Shown here: in pieces, positions 46,769 to 58,700 of the stretch
How positions within the stretch are numbered: position 1 is the stretch's first letter
Layout: each line of letters begins with the position of its first letter
Assembly (NCBI RefSeq): GCF_003343245.1
Contig: NZ_CP024901.1
Span: forward strand, 558,001-622,000
Direction of reading: 5' to 3'
Source of the DNA: Photorhabdus laumondii subsp. laumondii
Lineage (GTDB): Bacteria; Pseudomonadota; Gammaproteobacteria; Enterobacterales; Enterobacteriaceae
DNA length: 64,000 nucleotides
The notes under the pieces: model-generated
What the model saw: the letters and a program-made list of their open reading frames with translations, nothing else
Told to the model about the DNA's origin: nothing
The model's database searches: none
Translations under genes and position numbers: made by a program

Positions 46769-49700
46769 CTATTTAAAATCGTTAGCTCGTTGTTTCCAAT
46801 AATCAGAACGCCACTTATTAAACTCCGAGCGGTTAATACCTGAGGGGATACTGTTATCATTTATATGTATGACCTTATGATTATCCTTATGAAAACTCTG
46901 CGTTACCTCAGCTATAGGTCCATCCTGCTTTTGTAACATATGATGTAAATTGACAGGTTTTCCATCATTACCGATAGGTGCTCTACCAGCTCTCATAAGC
47001 TCTACGTTTGTCTTACCTGATTTAGGATCAATACGGCTTGGATCAAACAAGTCATTTCGTTGATAAACCTTATTTCCCTTAAAGGGAACTGGCTCAGCCG
47101 ACCAATATTTTCTGTCCTGGCCAAAGTATTTTGCGACATCTGTCTGTGTTGTTGTACTTGATTTATTAGCCGTTTGGTTAGGCTGTACTTGAGTAGCTTC
47201 CGCCGGAACGCTTTTATCAACATTATTTTTTGATGATACAGATGATGGCTTCGCCTGTATCTTATTACTGGCTGCTCCCCCAATAGCCCCGACCGCAGTC
47301 TCCAGCAACAACAGGTTGCGCTGCTCTTCCTTCACGTACTGCGCCGCATCCGCTTTGGACAAGCCCGATTTTTCCAGCTCTTTTTGACGCAGTTCCGTGT
47401 TAAAAAACCCGGAGAGGGGTCCGCTGCCGCCATTTAACCAGCTGCTCTGCTCTGAACGCCCTATCTTGTCATTGGCACGGTAACCTGAGACGGCCAGCTC
47501 CTTGCCCAGTTCATGGTTGATGAATGCCAGTTCTTCACGACTCAACTCACCATTCAACGCCATCTGTTTCAGGCTGTTGATGGTCGCATCACTGGCCTGC
47601 CGGTACTCTGTCCAGACTCCTTTACGGCAGCTGTCATCCTGACATGATGCCAGTTTACCGCGCATGTCCTCCACTGACGGCAAGCCTTTATCCAGAATGC
47701 GCTGGCTCAGCTCCTTAGCCTTGCCGCACGCTTCCGGTGACAGCGTGCGGCAATCACCCAGATTTCGCGAGGCCAGCGCATTATTCTCCACCGCATTCTT
47801 CCCGGCCTGGGCTCCGGTAACGGCGCTTCCGGTGGAGTCACCGGCAATGCCGCCGGCCAGCCCGGCCGCCAAAGTAGAAAGAGTGCTGATGGTCTGTTTT
47901 TCCTCTTCACTTAAGTCACTGACTTTAGCATTTTCGCCGTGAATATGCTTCATCAGTTCTCGGGCAGCCAGTTCACCGCCCGCCGCGCCTGCCGCACCCG
48001 CCAGCGCATTGTTGCCACTGACTTCGGCGGCTACTGCCCCCAGAATGGCATGGGCCAGAGTATTGGTGACGACATCGACTTGATGAGTTTTCGGGTCGGT
48101 GGTCAGGTCTTTAATCACCCCGGCCAGATAAGGAGAAGCGCCGCCTGCCAGTGCCTGACCGATATTTCCGCCCGCGAGCCCCTGAATGGCCGCGGTAGCC
48201 GCCTGTAAAGCAGAGTGGTATTTTCCACCGGTGCCCAGACCAGACTCATTCAATGCCGCGTTATAGGCAGTCTTGTAAATCTGGTCTTTAATAAGCGCCG
48301 GGGTGATGTCGGTTTTACCTTTATCCTTCAGTACTTTTATAGCCGCTTCTCTATCCGGGTCACTGATGTTCTCCAGTTTGGCGTGGGCTGCTTTGGTGGC
48401 GATAATGGCCCCTTCGGTACTGGCGATATCAATCACCTGCGCACTGATTTCGCCAATCAGTTGGGCCTGTTTCAGCCGTTGCTGCTCTTTCTCTTTGTCA
48501 AAGATAGGACTGAGAGCATTGTTAGCATGGTCGGTATCCCGGCTGAGGGCGGTGACATCCTGTTGCTGGTGGTCTTTATCCCGGATAATCAGGGTGCCGT
48601 CACTGACCGCGGCGTGAGTGGTGCTTTGGGCGTGGCCTTCCCGGTTAGCGCCGCCCAGGGTGTTGGCCGCCAGATTACTGAGGAACATGCCGCCGGCTGA
48701 ACCCCCTGTGCTGATACTCGCACTATGGTGTTCGGTTTTAAAATCCGCTTTGTTTTTGATATCGCCAAAGCCCAGCGTGCCGGTATCGAGGGTGTTTTTG
48801 TCTTTGTCTGCGGTACTGGCAATGACTGCGCCATCAAGCTGAGTATGTTCACCCACTTTTACCTGATAGCCGCCTTTGCCGGCAAACAGTCCGGTTTGTT
48901 CTTGTACGGAGTCAAAGTTGCTGTGGATTTTGTCGCGGCTGGCGCTGAGGTTCAATGAGCCGCCCGGTTGTGGACCGAGAGTAACACTGACGCCGGCACT
49001 GACGTTCTGCTGCTTCATATCGTAGCGGTTGCTGTCCTGCTCGCTGCTGAGCGTCAGGTGGCGTTTGACGTCGGCAGTAATCTGTTCGCCGCTGACCTGA
49101 GCGCCTTTGAGCGAGGCATCCCGGCCGGCGTTGAGGGTGACAGTTTGCCCCGCATCCAGCGTAGTTTCATTATGGCTGACGCCGTTACCGCTTTCACGGC
49201 CTTTGCCGTGGTTGGTGCTGGCGGAGAGATTGATTCCCGTGCCCCCCGGTCCGGCAGTGAAACCGACGCCCAGTGAGCCACCGCGACTGCTGTTTTTGCC
49301 GGTGGTCTGTTCGGTGTTCTGGCTGGATGAGAGCTGGATATCCCGGCTGGCATTGAGTTGCAGGTCTTTGCCCGCCTGCAACTGGCCGCCCTGAATGCGG
49401 ATATCGCCGTGCTGGTTTGGTGTGCCGGAAGCGGTGAGGGTGAGATTATCCCCGGTCATCAGGCTGCTGCCCTGTTGAGTGGTCTGGTGCTGTTTCTGCT
49501 CTGACCGGGAGGACTGGCGGCCGTAGGAGAGGCTGACTCCCACCAGATTGTTGTTAGCTTTGTCGTCACCACCTTTAGCATCGGCCAGACGGGCTGCCTG
49601 GACTGCCTGTACCCCGCTAAGGGCGGCTTTGGTGCCCTGTAAGGCTTTGATACGGCTGTCACTTTCATTGTTAGCGGTTTGAACCGTTTGAACGGCGGAA

Positions 49701-52700
49701 TTCAGGGCTCCGCCTGCGGTGCCGGATAGTGCCACGGTCAGGCCGCTTTGTTTCTGTTCGGTTTTGGTGATAGCGGTGTGACTGTTTTCCGCACTGGTGA
49801 TGTGAATGTTTTGGCCGGAAAGTTGCGTATCGCGGCCCGCCACGACATCACTGCCGTGAATGTTGAGCTGTTTTCCGGCGCTGAATGTTACATTGCCCTG
49901 GCTGCTGCCGACCGTGCTGCCTTTGTTGAGGTTGCTGTCGATATCGGTAGTCGATTTTTGACTGGCTTTGCCGACGGAGAAGCCGATGCCGCCGGTCCCC
50001 ATCAGACCGGATTTTTTCTCTTGTTTGAAGTGCGTTTCATGACGGGCTTCATCCGCGGTAGTGATGGTGAGCTGATTGCCTGCGGCCAGATGAACATCCT
50101 GAGTGCCAGCCACGTTACTGCCGATGATGTTGAGGTCATTTCCGGTTTGTAAGGTTACGCGGTCGCCGCTGAGCGTGGTGCTTTGTGCCCGGCGTTCATG
50201 CACTTCGTCGTGGGTTTCGACGGAGGATTTGGAGAGTAAGCCTTTACTAGTCTGTTTGCTGTGTTCTATCAGGTCTGAGGAAGCGGTACCGGTATTCAGG
50301 GTGATATTGTTCCCGGCCTGAGCGGTAAGTTGTTGACCGGCGTTTACGTTAGCCGCGGTAGCATTGAGGTTATTGCCCGCTCTCAGCGCCAGGTTACCGG
50401 CGGTGGTTATCTGGCTACCGACGTCATGTTGTTGTGTCAGATGGCGATAGTTGTCGCTCCCCCAGTCACTGTTTTCTGTGCGATGGGTGCGCAGGGTATC
50501 CAGAGTCAGGTCAAGGCCCGCGGTTATCTCTGTCTGACCGTCTTTGCCCGCATTTTCCACGTCACTGGCCGTGAGATGGATGTTGTTGAGGGCTTTCAGC
50601 GACAAGGTGCCGTTGTCGTTCTGGACATAAATGCCCGCAGGCCGATCTTGCCAACGGTCAGCACCTGCTCCGCGCAGGGTAGAGGCACTGGTGATATCCC
50701 GATCTGCCTGTGCGGAAACGCGGTCACGGCCCCGAATTTGTCCGCCGAGGTTGGTGATGTCCTGCCGGGCGGTTAAATCCACTTTGCCGCTTTGGATAAA
50801 GCCGCTGTTGGTCAGATTGCTGGCGGCCAGTTGGGTGACTTCACGTCCGCTGATGGTGCCGCTGTTGGTAATATCTCTTCGGCTATTTATTGTCACGTTT
50901 TTACCGGAGAGTAGAGCACCGTCACTGGTCAGATCGCCTTTATTCACGCGAGCGTAGACCTGTGGCACGGTCACGGTCTGTTTTGTGCCATCTGCCAGAG
51001 TCACGGTCCGGTTGGTCAGCCAGATAATGTCAGAAGTGAGTAGCGCCATCTGCGATGGACTCAAGGCGATGCCGGGGGTGAGCTGTTGCTGTTTGCTGAA
51101 GGCAACACCGGCTTCCATTAACGCTTTGAACTGAGTTTCATCGTTGTTGTGGCCCGCCAGGTAACGCTGACCAGTCAGTTGGGTGATTTGATCACGCACC
51201 AGGCGCTGTTCGTAGAACCCATCTCCCAGGCGTTTGTGTGCCAGTACCGGGTCGTGGGTTAACTGTTGTTGCATGTAATCCGTGCCTAGCCACTTTTTAT
51301 ATTGGGTGAATTTAGGGTCGGTCTCCACTAAATAATGGCTGTCACTGCCCGGCTGTACGACAAACAGGCTGTTGGCCGGTAGGCGGGTATCTGGAGCAAC
51401 GATACGGATAAGAGGTTCGACGCTTTGACCTTGGACGGTATCAGACGGTAGCGTCAATTCAAATTGTTGGCCTGTTGGTAACACCAGCGGGCGCTCATCT
51501 AATGGACCACTGTTGGGTAGAGTGACCGTCACCGGGGGGAGTACCCGTTCAGTTTGTTGAACGGGTGGAAGTACCGGGTGTTCAGTGAGTGCATCTCTGT
51601 TTGGTAGTACTACTGCGCTGGACGATAATACCTGCTCAGTCTGTTGACCTGTAGGTGAAAGTGTTGGGTGTTCAGTGAGTGCATCTCGGCTTGGTAGTGC
51701 CACTGCGCCAGACGATAATAGCTGCTCAGTCTGTTGACCTGTAGGTGAAAGTAATGGGCGATCAGTCGGTATGTCCCTGTTCGGTAGTGTGATGGCGTTG
51801 ATCGTGGCATTGGTGAATGTAACTTCACCAGCTTCCGCCATTCTTGAGGTCAGATTAATCCCGGTTGGTGTACTTTGAACACGGCTTGTCTGCCTGTCAT
51901 CTATTGTTATGCCGGTAGAGTTTGGACGAGTGTTGCCCTGCCAGGCTAGGGCTTTCAGGTCAATGGTTTCGGTTATCGGTGCTGGGTTATAGTGGTCCCA
52001 GTCTTTTCCTTGGGAGGTTTTGGTTCCTCTGAATCGACGTTTTTTCTTTTTGGCATACCAACGGATTTCGCTACCTTCATCCGTGATGATACGTTCGCCT
52101 TTGGTGGCGTTATTGTGCAGTTCGTCAATATCACCCCCGAGTATTCCACCCGCTACGATCTGACTGTCGTCATTGGTCAGCATCGCACTATTGATGGTCA
52201 TATTACCCCCGGATAAAATTTTACCCGGATCACTCTCTTTTATCTGGGTTTCATTGATGGTACGGGTATATCGGTACTCGTAAAATTCTTCACTTCCGCT
52301 GCCATCCGGCATGACGGCTCTGTGCACGCCGTATTTGTTGCGACGGGAAGTATTCACCTGTGACCAGTCATAGCGGGCAGTGCGGCCGCTCAATACGGCT
52401 TCATGACGCTGGGATTTTTCTGTTTCGACGATATCGGTGACCAAACCGTTGTTGGTATTTTTGATAATAGCGGCATCAATCTTTAGGCTACCCCCGGCCT
52501 CAATGGTTGCCGCGTGGTTGCTGAGTCGGCCAGCTTGACTCGTCGCAGCCAGGTTTTCATCCAGTTGTCCACCAATGCGCATGTCACCCACGCTGTAAAT
52601 CTGGGCATGGTTACGGTTGTTGAGGGTTCCGGTGCCGATATCTAGTCGATCTCTAGCGGCAATGACGGCGGCTTTGCCATCTTTTGCTGTGTTATTGAGA

Positions 52701-55700
52701 GTGCCACTCTTGAGGGCTATTTGGTCACCGTAAATACGTCCGGTTCCGGTGTTGTCCAGTACTTTGTTGGCGGTGAGATGGGTCAGTTCGCCGTCAATTA
52801 ACCCGGTGTTGGTCAGCGTGTTTCGGACGTTGACTTCGGTTTGCTTGGCTCTGATTTCCGCAGTTTGGGTGTTGGTGAGATTTTGGGCTTCCAGGTACGC
52901 CTGTTCGGCTTTCATTGTGCTGTCATTGATAATGTTGCCGTCGGTTTCCAAAGACAGCTTGCCATCGGCGGCGATGTTACCGGTGTTGTGGAAGTCTTGC
53001 TTTAATTTCACCTCTATATCGCCCTGCGATAAGATTTGACCGTCACCGCTCAAGGCGTTGGCTTTAATTTTGACCTTTTCACTTCCCGTCAGTGTGCCTT
53101 GCTGGTTATTCACCGTCAGTTTCTGGGTTTTATCTTCGATGGTGAGTTGTTTTCCACCGGAGATTAGTCCTTGTTCGTTTTTCAGCGACTGGTTAATGAT
53201 AGCTTGCAGGCGGTTGGCTCCCTGTAATGTTCCCTGGGTGTTATCTATCTGTTGAGCTTCAATTATCAGGTCTTGGGCTTCGGTACCCTGGTCAGGATGA
53301 TTAGTCTCCCGGTTAATGAGTTCTGCTGTTTTTAGTGTCAGTTGTTGGTCACTGTGGATAAGGCCGCCGGTATTGTTCGTTTGTTTCGGCGCGTTAATCG
53401 TCGCGTCACCTATGGCTTTGACCTGTCCGCGACGGTTGTCGAGCTGTAGGGTATTCAAGTTCATGGTGTCTGCTGACAACAGTTTACCGTCTTGGTTATC
53501 CGTATCGGCTTGTCCGGTGTTGATGGTGAGTTTTTTACCCTGAATATGTCCGTGTTGGTTATTCAGTTTGCCACTGGTCACGGTGGTGTTGTCATCGCCA
53601 ATAATACGGCCATGCTGGTTGTCCAGTAGCTGCCCGTTTGTGTCAATATTGACGGTGTTTGCTGACTTCAATGAGCCATTGCTGTTGGTAAGCGTTTGGC
53701 TATGAATCTCCAGTCCACTGTTACCAGCAATCAGTCCTTTTTTATTGGTGAGGGTTGTACTGGTAATCTTAGTTTTGCCATCCGCGGCGATAAAGCTAGC
53801 GTCGTTGTTTAATTCTCCGATATCCAGTGTTAAATCGCCCTGAGCAGAGAATTCGCCTGATTTGTCTTTGTCACCCGTGTTATTCAGGCGTTGGCCTTGC
53901 GTGTTGAGGTTCAGGTTGCCATCAGAATGGACCTTGCCTTGTTGGTTATTAAATGCTTGGGTAATCAGCTTTATCTGTTGGGTACCAACAATGGTGTTTT
54001 GGAGATTATTTACGGTTGCGATTTTGCGATTGGTAATTGTACCAGCCTGATTATGTAAATCACCGCTGGTAATTAACATATCGTCCTGGCTGCGGATACC
54101 GCCCCGATCACCACTGTTTTTATTAGTCAGTGAATGACCGTGTGTATCGAGAGTAAGTTTACCTGCGGATTGCAACAGGCCGCCGCTGTTGTCAGTTTGG
54201 TTCACTGATAATGTTAGAGAACCTTTTTCGCTGATGAGGGTTCCACCTTGGTTTTTCAGTTCACCGCCGGTAACGATCGTTGTTCCTGTACCTTTGATAA
54301 AACCATCTTGATTGTCGATTTCGTCGGCAGTCAGGGTCATCGTTCCTTCACTGATAACGCCTCTGGTATCGCCGCTTTTGGCGGTGGTCAGTTTTTTTCC
54401 GTGAGTATCTATCGTCATGTTGCCGTCAGACTTTATTAGTCCACCGGTACTGTCTAACTCGCCGCTATCGAGTTTTAGATTTTTCTTACTGACTATAGTG
54501 CCAGTTAGGTTGCTTAATGTCTGTTGATGAGAATTGATGTGCGTTTCATCGCCACGGATATATCCGAAATCATTGATGAGTTCACCTGTAATCAGTTTTA
54601 GGCTATCCAGTGCGAGTATTCCGTTAAGTTTTCCGCTATCGGTATTCGTCAGTTTCTGCTGTTGGGTATCCAGTTTCAGACTGGCTGAGGATTGTATCAG
54701 TCCACGTTGGTTGTTGATTGCTTGTGTGGTCAGATCTGCTTTTCCTTTCGAGAGGATTTTACCGTCGGTGTTGTTGAGGTTTTGGCTAGTTAATTTGGTT
54801 TCGCCTTGTGAATCTATCTTGCCAGCGGTGTTATCAATTTCACCGGCTTCCAGTGTCAGGTCACTGTCGCTGCGTATGCCGAGGTCATCCCCGCTTTGCG
54901 TATTAGTCAGCTTTTGGCCGTGGGTGTTAAGATAAAGGGTTGTTTTGGATTGCAGCAAACCACTGGTGTTATTCAGTTCACCGGTATTCATGGTGAGTTG
55001 TTGATGCTGGCTGACTATTTTACCGCTGGTATTATCAACGGCTCCTGTTGATGTCACGTTGAGCTGCTTATCGGCGATGACTCTTCCCTGTTGGTTATCG
55101 ATAGCGCCCGCAGTTATTGTCAACTCTCCCTGGCTTGTTATCCCCTGTTCAGGTTGGCTGTTGCGGTTGGTTATTTTGCCTTGTTTCCCATCTAGAGTCA
55201 GGTTTTTATCCGCATGGATCCAGCCAGCTTCGTTATTGATGCCTTGAGTAGTCAGTTTGACATTGCCTGTACCGATTATGCCCCCGGTTTTGCCGCTGTT
55301 GAGGTTAGTCAGTAGTTCACCTTGTGTATCAAGAGTCAAATCACCCGCGGATTTCAACAGGCCGCCGCTGTTATCGGTTTTTTTCACGGTCAATGTGAGC
55401 GAGCCGGTTTCACTGGCAAGGGTTCCGCCTTGGTTTTTCAGATCACCACCAGTAACGGTGGTTGTTCCTGTACCTTTGATAAAACCATCTTGGTTGTCAA
55501 TTTCACCAGTGGTCAGCGTCAGTGTTCCATTGCTAATAACGCCACTGGTTTTGTCGCTTTTGGCGGTGGTCAGTTTTTTCCCGTGCGTGTCCAGTATCAT
55601 ATCGCCGGTAGACTCTATTCGTCCTCCGGTACTATTAAGTTCTCCACTGTCGAGCTGTAGGTTTTTCTTACTGAATATGGTGCCAGCCAAGTTGTTTAGT

Positions 55701-58700
55701 GCTTGCTGATGAGTGTTAATGTGGGTTTCGTTACCACGAATATCGCCGCGGTCATTGATCAGTTTACCGGTAGTCAGTTCCAAGGCATCTTCTGCGACGA
55801 TCCCGTTTTTACCGCTATCGGTGTTGGTGAGTTCATGCTGTTGTGTATCTAATTTCAGACTGGCTGAGGATTGTATCAGCCCACGTTGGTTGTTGACGGC
55901 TTGTGTTGTCAGATCGGCTTTTCCTTTCGAGAGGATTTTACCGTCAGTGTTGTTGAGGTTTTGGCTAGTTAGCGTGGTTTTGCCTTGTGAATCTATCTTG
56001 CCAGCGGTGTTATCAATTTCACCGGCTTCCAGAGTCAGGTCACTGTCGCTGCGTATGCCGAGGTCATCCCCGCTTTGTGTATTAGTCAGCTTTTGGCCGT
56101 GGGTGTTAAGATAAAGGGTTGTTTTGGATTGCAGCAAACCACTGGTGTTATTCAATTCACCGGTATTCATGGTGAGTTGTTGATGCTGGCTGACCATTTT
56201 ACCGCTGGTATTATCAACGGCTCCTGTTGATGTCACGTTGAGCTGCTTATCGGCGATGATTCTTCCCTGTTGGTTATCGATAGCGCCCGCGGTTATTGTC
56301 AACTCTCCCTGGCTTGAGATCCCCTGTTTAGGCTGGCTGTTGCGGTTGGTTATTTTGCCTTGTTGCCCATCTAGAGTCAGGTTTTTATCCGCATGGATCC
56401 AGCCCGCGTCATTATTGATGCCTTGAGCAGTCAGCTTGACATTGCCTGCACTGATTATGCCTCCGGTCTTGCCACTGTTGAGGTTAGTCAGTAGCTCACC
56501 TTGTGTATCGAGTGTCAGATCACCCGCGGATTTCAACAGGCCGCTGCTGTTATCGGTTTTTTTCACGGTCAATGTGAGTGAGCCGGTTTCACTGGCGAGG
56601 GTTCCGCCTTGGTTTTTCAGCTCACCGCCGGTAACGGTGGTTGTTCCTGTACCGATAATCACACCGTCTTGGTTGTCAATATCGCCAGTGGTCAGCGTCA
56701 TATCGCCGGTAGACTCTATTCTCCCGCCGGTACTGTTAAGTTCTCCGCTATCAAGTTTTAGATTTTTCTTACTGAATATGGTGCCAGCCACATTGTTTAG
56801 CGCTTGCTGATGGGTGTTAATGAGGATTTGATCACCACGGATAGATCCGCGGTCGTTGATCAGTTTACCGGTAGCCAGTTCTAAAGCCTCTTCTGCGATG
56901 ATCCCGCCGTCGGTGCTAGTCAGTTCGTGCTGTTGTGTATCTAATTTCAAACTGGTTGCGGATTGTATCAGTCCGCTTTGGTTGTTGACCGTTTGTGTTG
57001 TCAGATCGGCTTTTTTCCGCGAGAGGATTTTACCGCTGGTGTTATTGAGGTTTTGGCTAGTTAGCGAGGTTTCACCTTGCGCATCTATCAGGCCAGCGGT
57101 GTTATCAATTTCACCGGCTTCCAGCTTCAGATCACTGCCGCTGCGGATACCGCGTTTTTCTCCGCTCTGTGCGTTAGTCAGTTTCTGGCCTTGGGTGTTG
57201 AGCGACAGGGTTGTGCCGGATTTCAGTAGACCACCGGTGTTGTCAACTATCCCGGATGTTACGGTGAGTTGTTTATCAGCTTCTACAGATCCTTGATGGT
57301 TATCAATAGCACTTGCCGTCAGCGTCAAGTCTCCTGAGCTACGAATACCTTGATTAGGCTGGCTGTTGCTATTGGTTATGGTTCCCTTCTGCCCGTCAAG
57401 GATCAGATTTTTACCCGCATGGATTAGGCCCGCATCGTTGTTAACGCCTTGGGTCGTCAGCTTCATGTTGCCTATGCTGATGATGCCCCGGTCTTTGCCG
57501 CTGTTGGTGTTGGTTAGCAGCCCACTTTTCGTATCCAGTGTCAGATCACCCGCGGATTGCAGTAGTCCACCGCTGTTGTCAGTGTTGTTTACCGTTAATG
57601 TCAGGGGACCGGTTTTGCTGACAAGTTTTCCTCGTTGGTTGTGGAGTTCTCCACCCGTTATCGTTGTCGTTCCTGTACCCGTGATGGTGCCATCGTGGTT
57701 GTCTATCTCGCCTGTTTTTAAGGTGAGCGCTCCCTTACTGGTCACGCCACCCGTGTCACTACTTTTAGCGGTGGTGAGCTTTTTCCCGTGGGTGTCTAAT
57801 GTCATGTCGCCATCAGATTTTATTTGTCCACTGGTACTGTCGAGCTCTCCACTGTCAAGTTGCAGATTTTTCTTGCTCGCTATGGTGCCTTTTTGGTTGC
57901 TTAGCCGTTGTTCATGGGTATCGATGTGAATGCCATGACCAAGGATAACGCCCGCATTATTAGTCAGGTTACCGCTGGAAATGCGTAATGAGTCTTTGGC
58001 AATGATACCGCCAGTTTTGCCACTGTCGGTATTGGTCAGGGCTTGGTTTTGGGTATCCAACAACAGGCTTGACTCTGATTGGATCTGTCCACGAGTGTTA
58101 TCTAATGCTTGTGTGGTCAGTTCCGCCATCTGTTGTGATAAGAGTTGGCCGTCGGTATTGTCAACGTTACCGGCGTTAAGGGTGGTTTTTCCTTTAGCGG
58201 AAATAATACCAGCGGTGTTGTTGATATCTCCTGTACGGAGTTCCAGATTACCTTTGCTTAATATGGTGCCTTTTTTGATCTCTTTTTCGTCACCATTTTT
58301 AGTGTCTTTAGTATTAGTCAATTTCTGTCCATGAGTATTGACTATCATGTCACTGTCGGATTGTAACAGACCAGACGTGTTATCCAGTTCACCGCTGTTT
58401 AGGGTGAGTTTTTCTTGAGCAATAACTTGTCCTGCGGTGTTGGTGAATTTATGTCCTTTGGTTTGGCTATCTATTCGCTGAGCCAGTAATGATCCTTGAT
58501 GGTTATTCAACGCCTGACTTTTTGTGGTGAGCTCTGTTTTGGTTTCGATTCGTCCGTCAACGTTTTCAATGTTTTTCTCAATGATCAGTTCTGTGCTGCC
58601 ACCGGTTGCAACGATTTTGCCTTTGCTGTTATCCAAGGTGGTGGCATTGATTTTCAGGTTGCCATTACCTTTAATCTCGCCATTTTGGTTATTCAGTGTC

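Noticed and set aside
51423..57050. Possible CRISPR array because of regular repeats
   Set aside because: The 90-base and ~1.1 kb repeats are in-frame protein repeats of cdiA, without unique spacers or cas genes.
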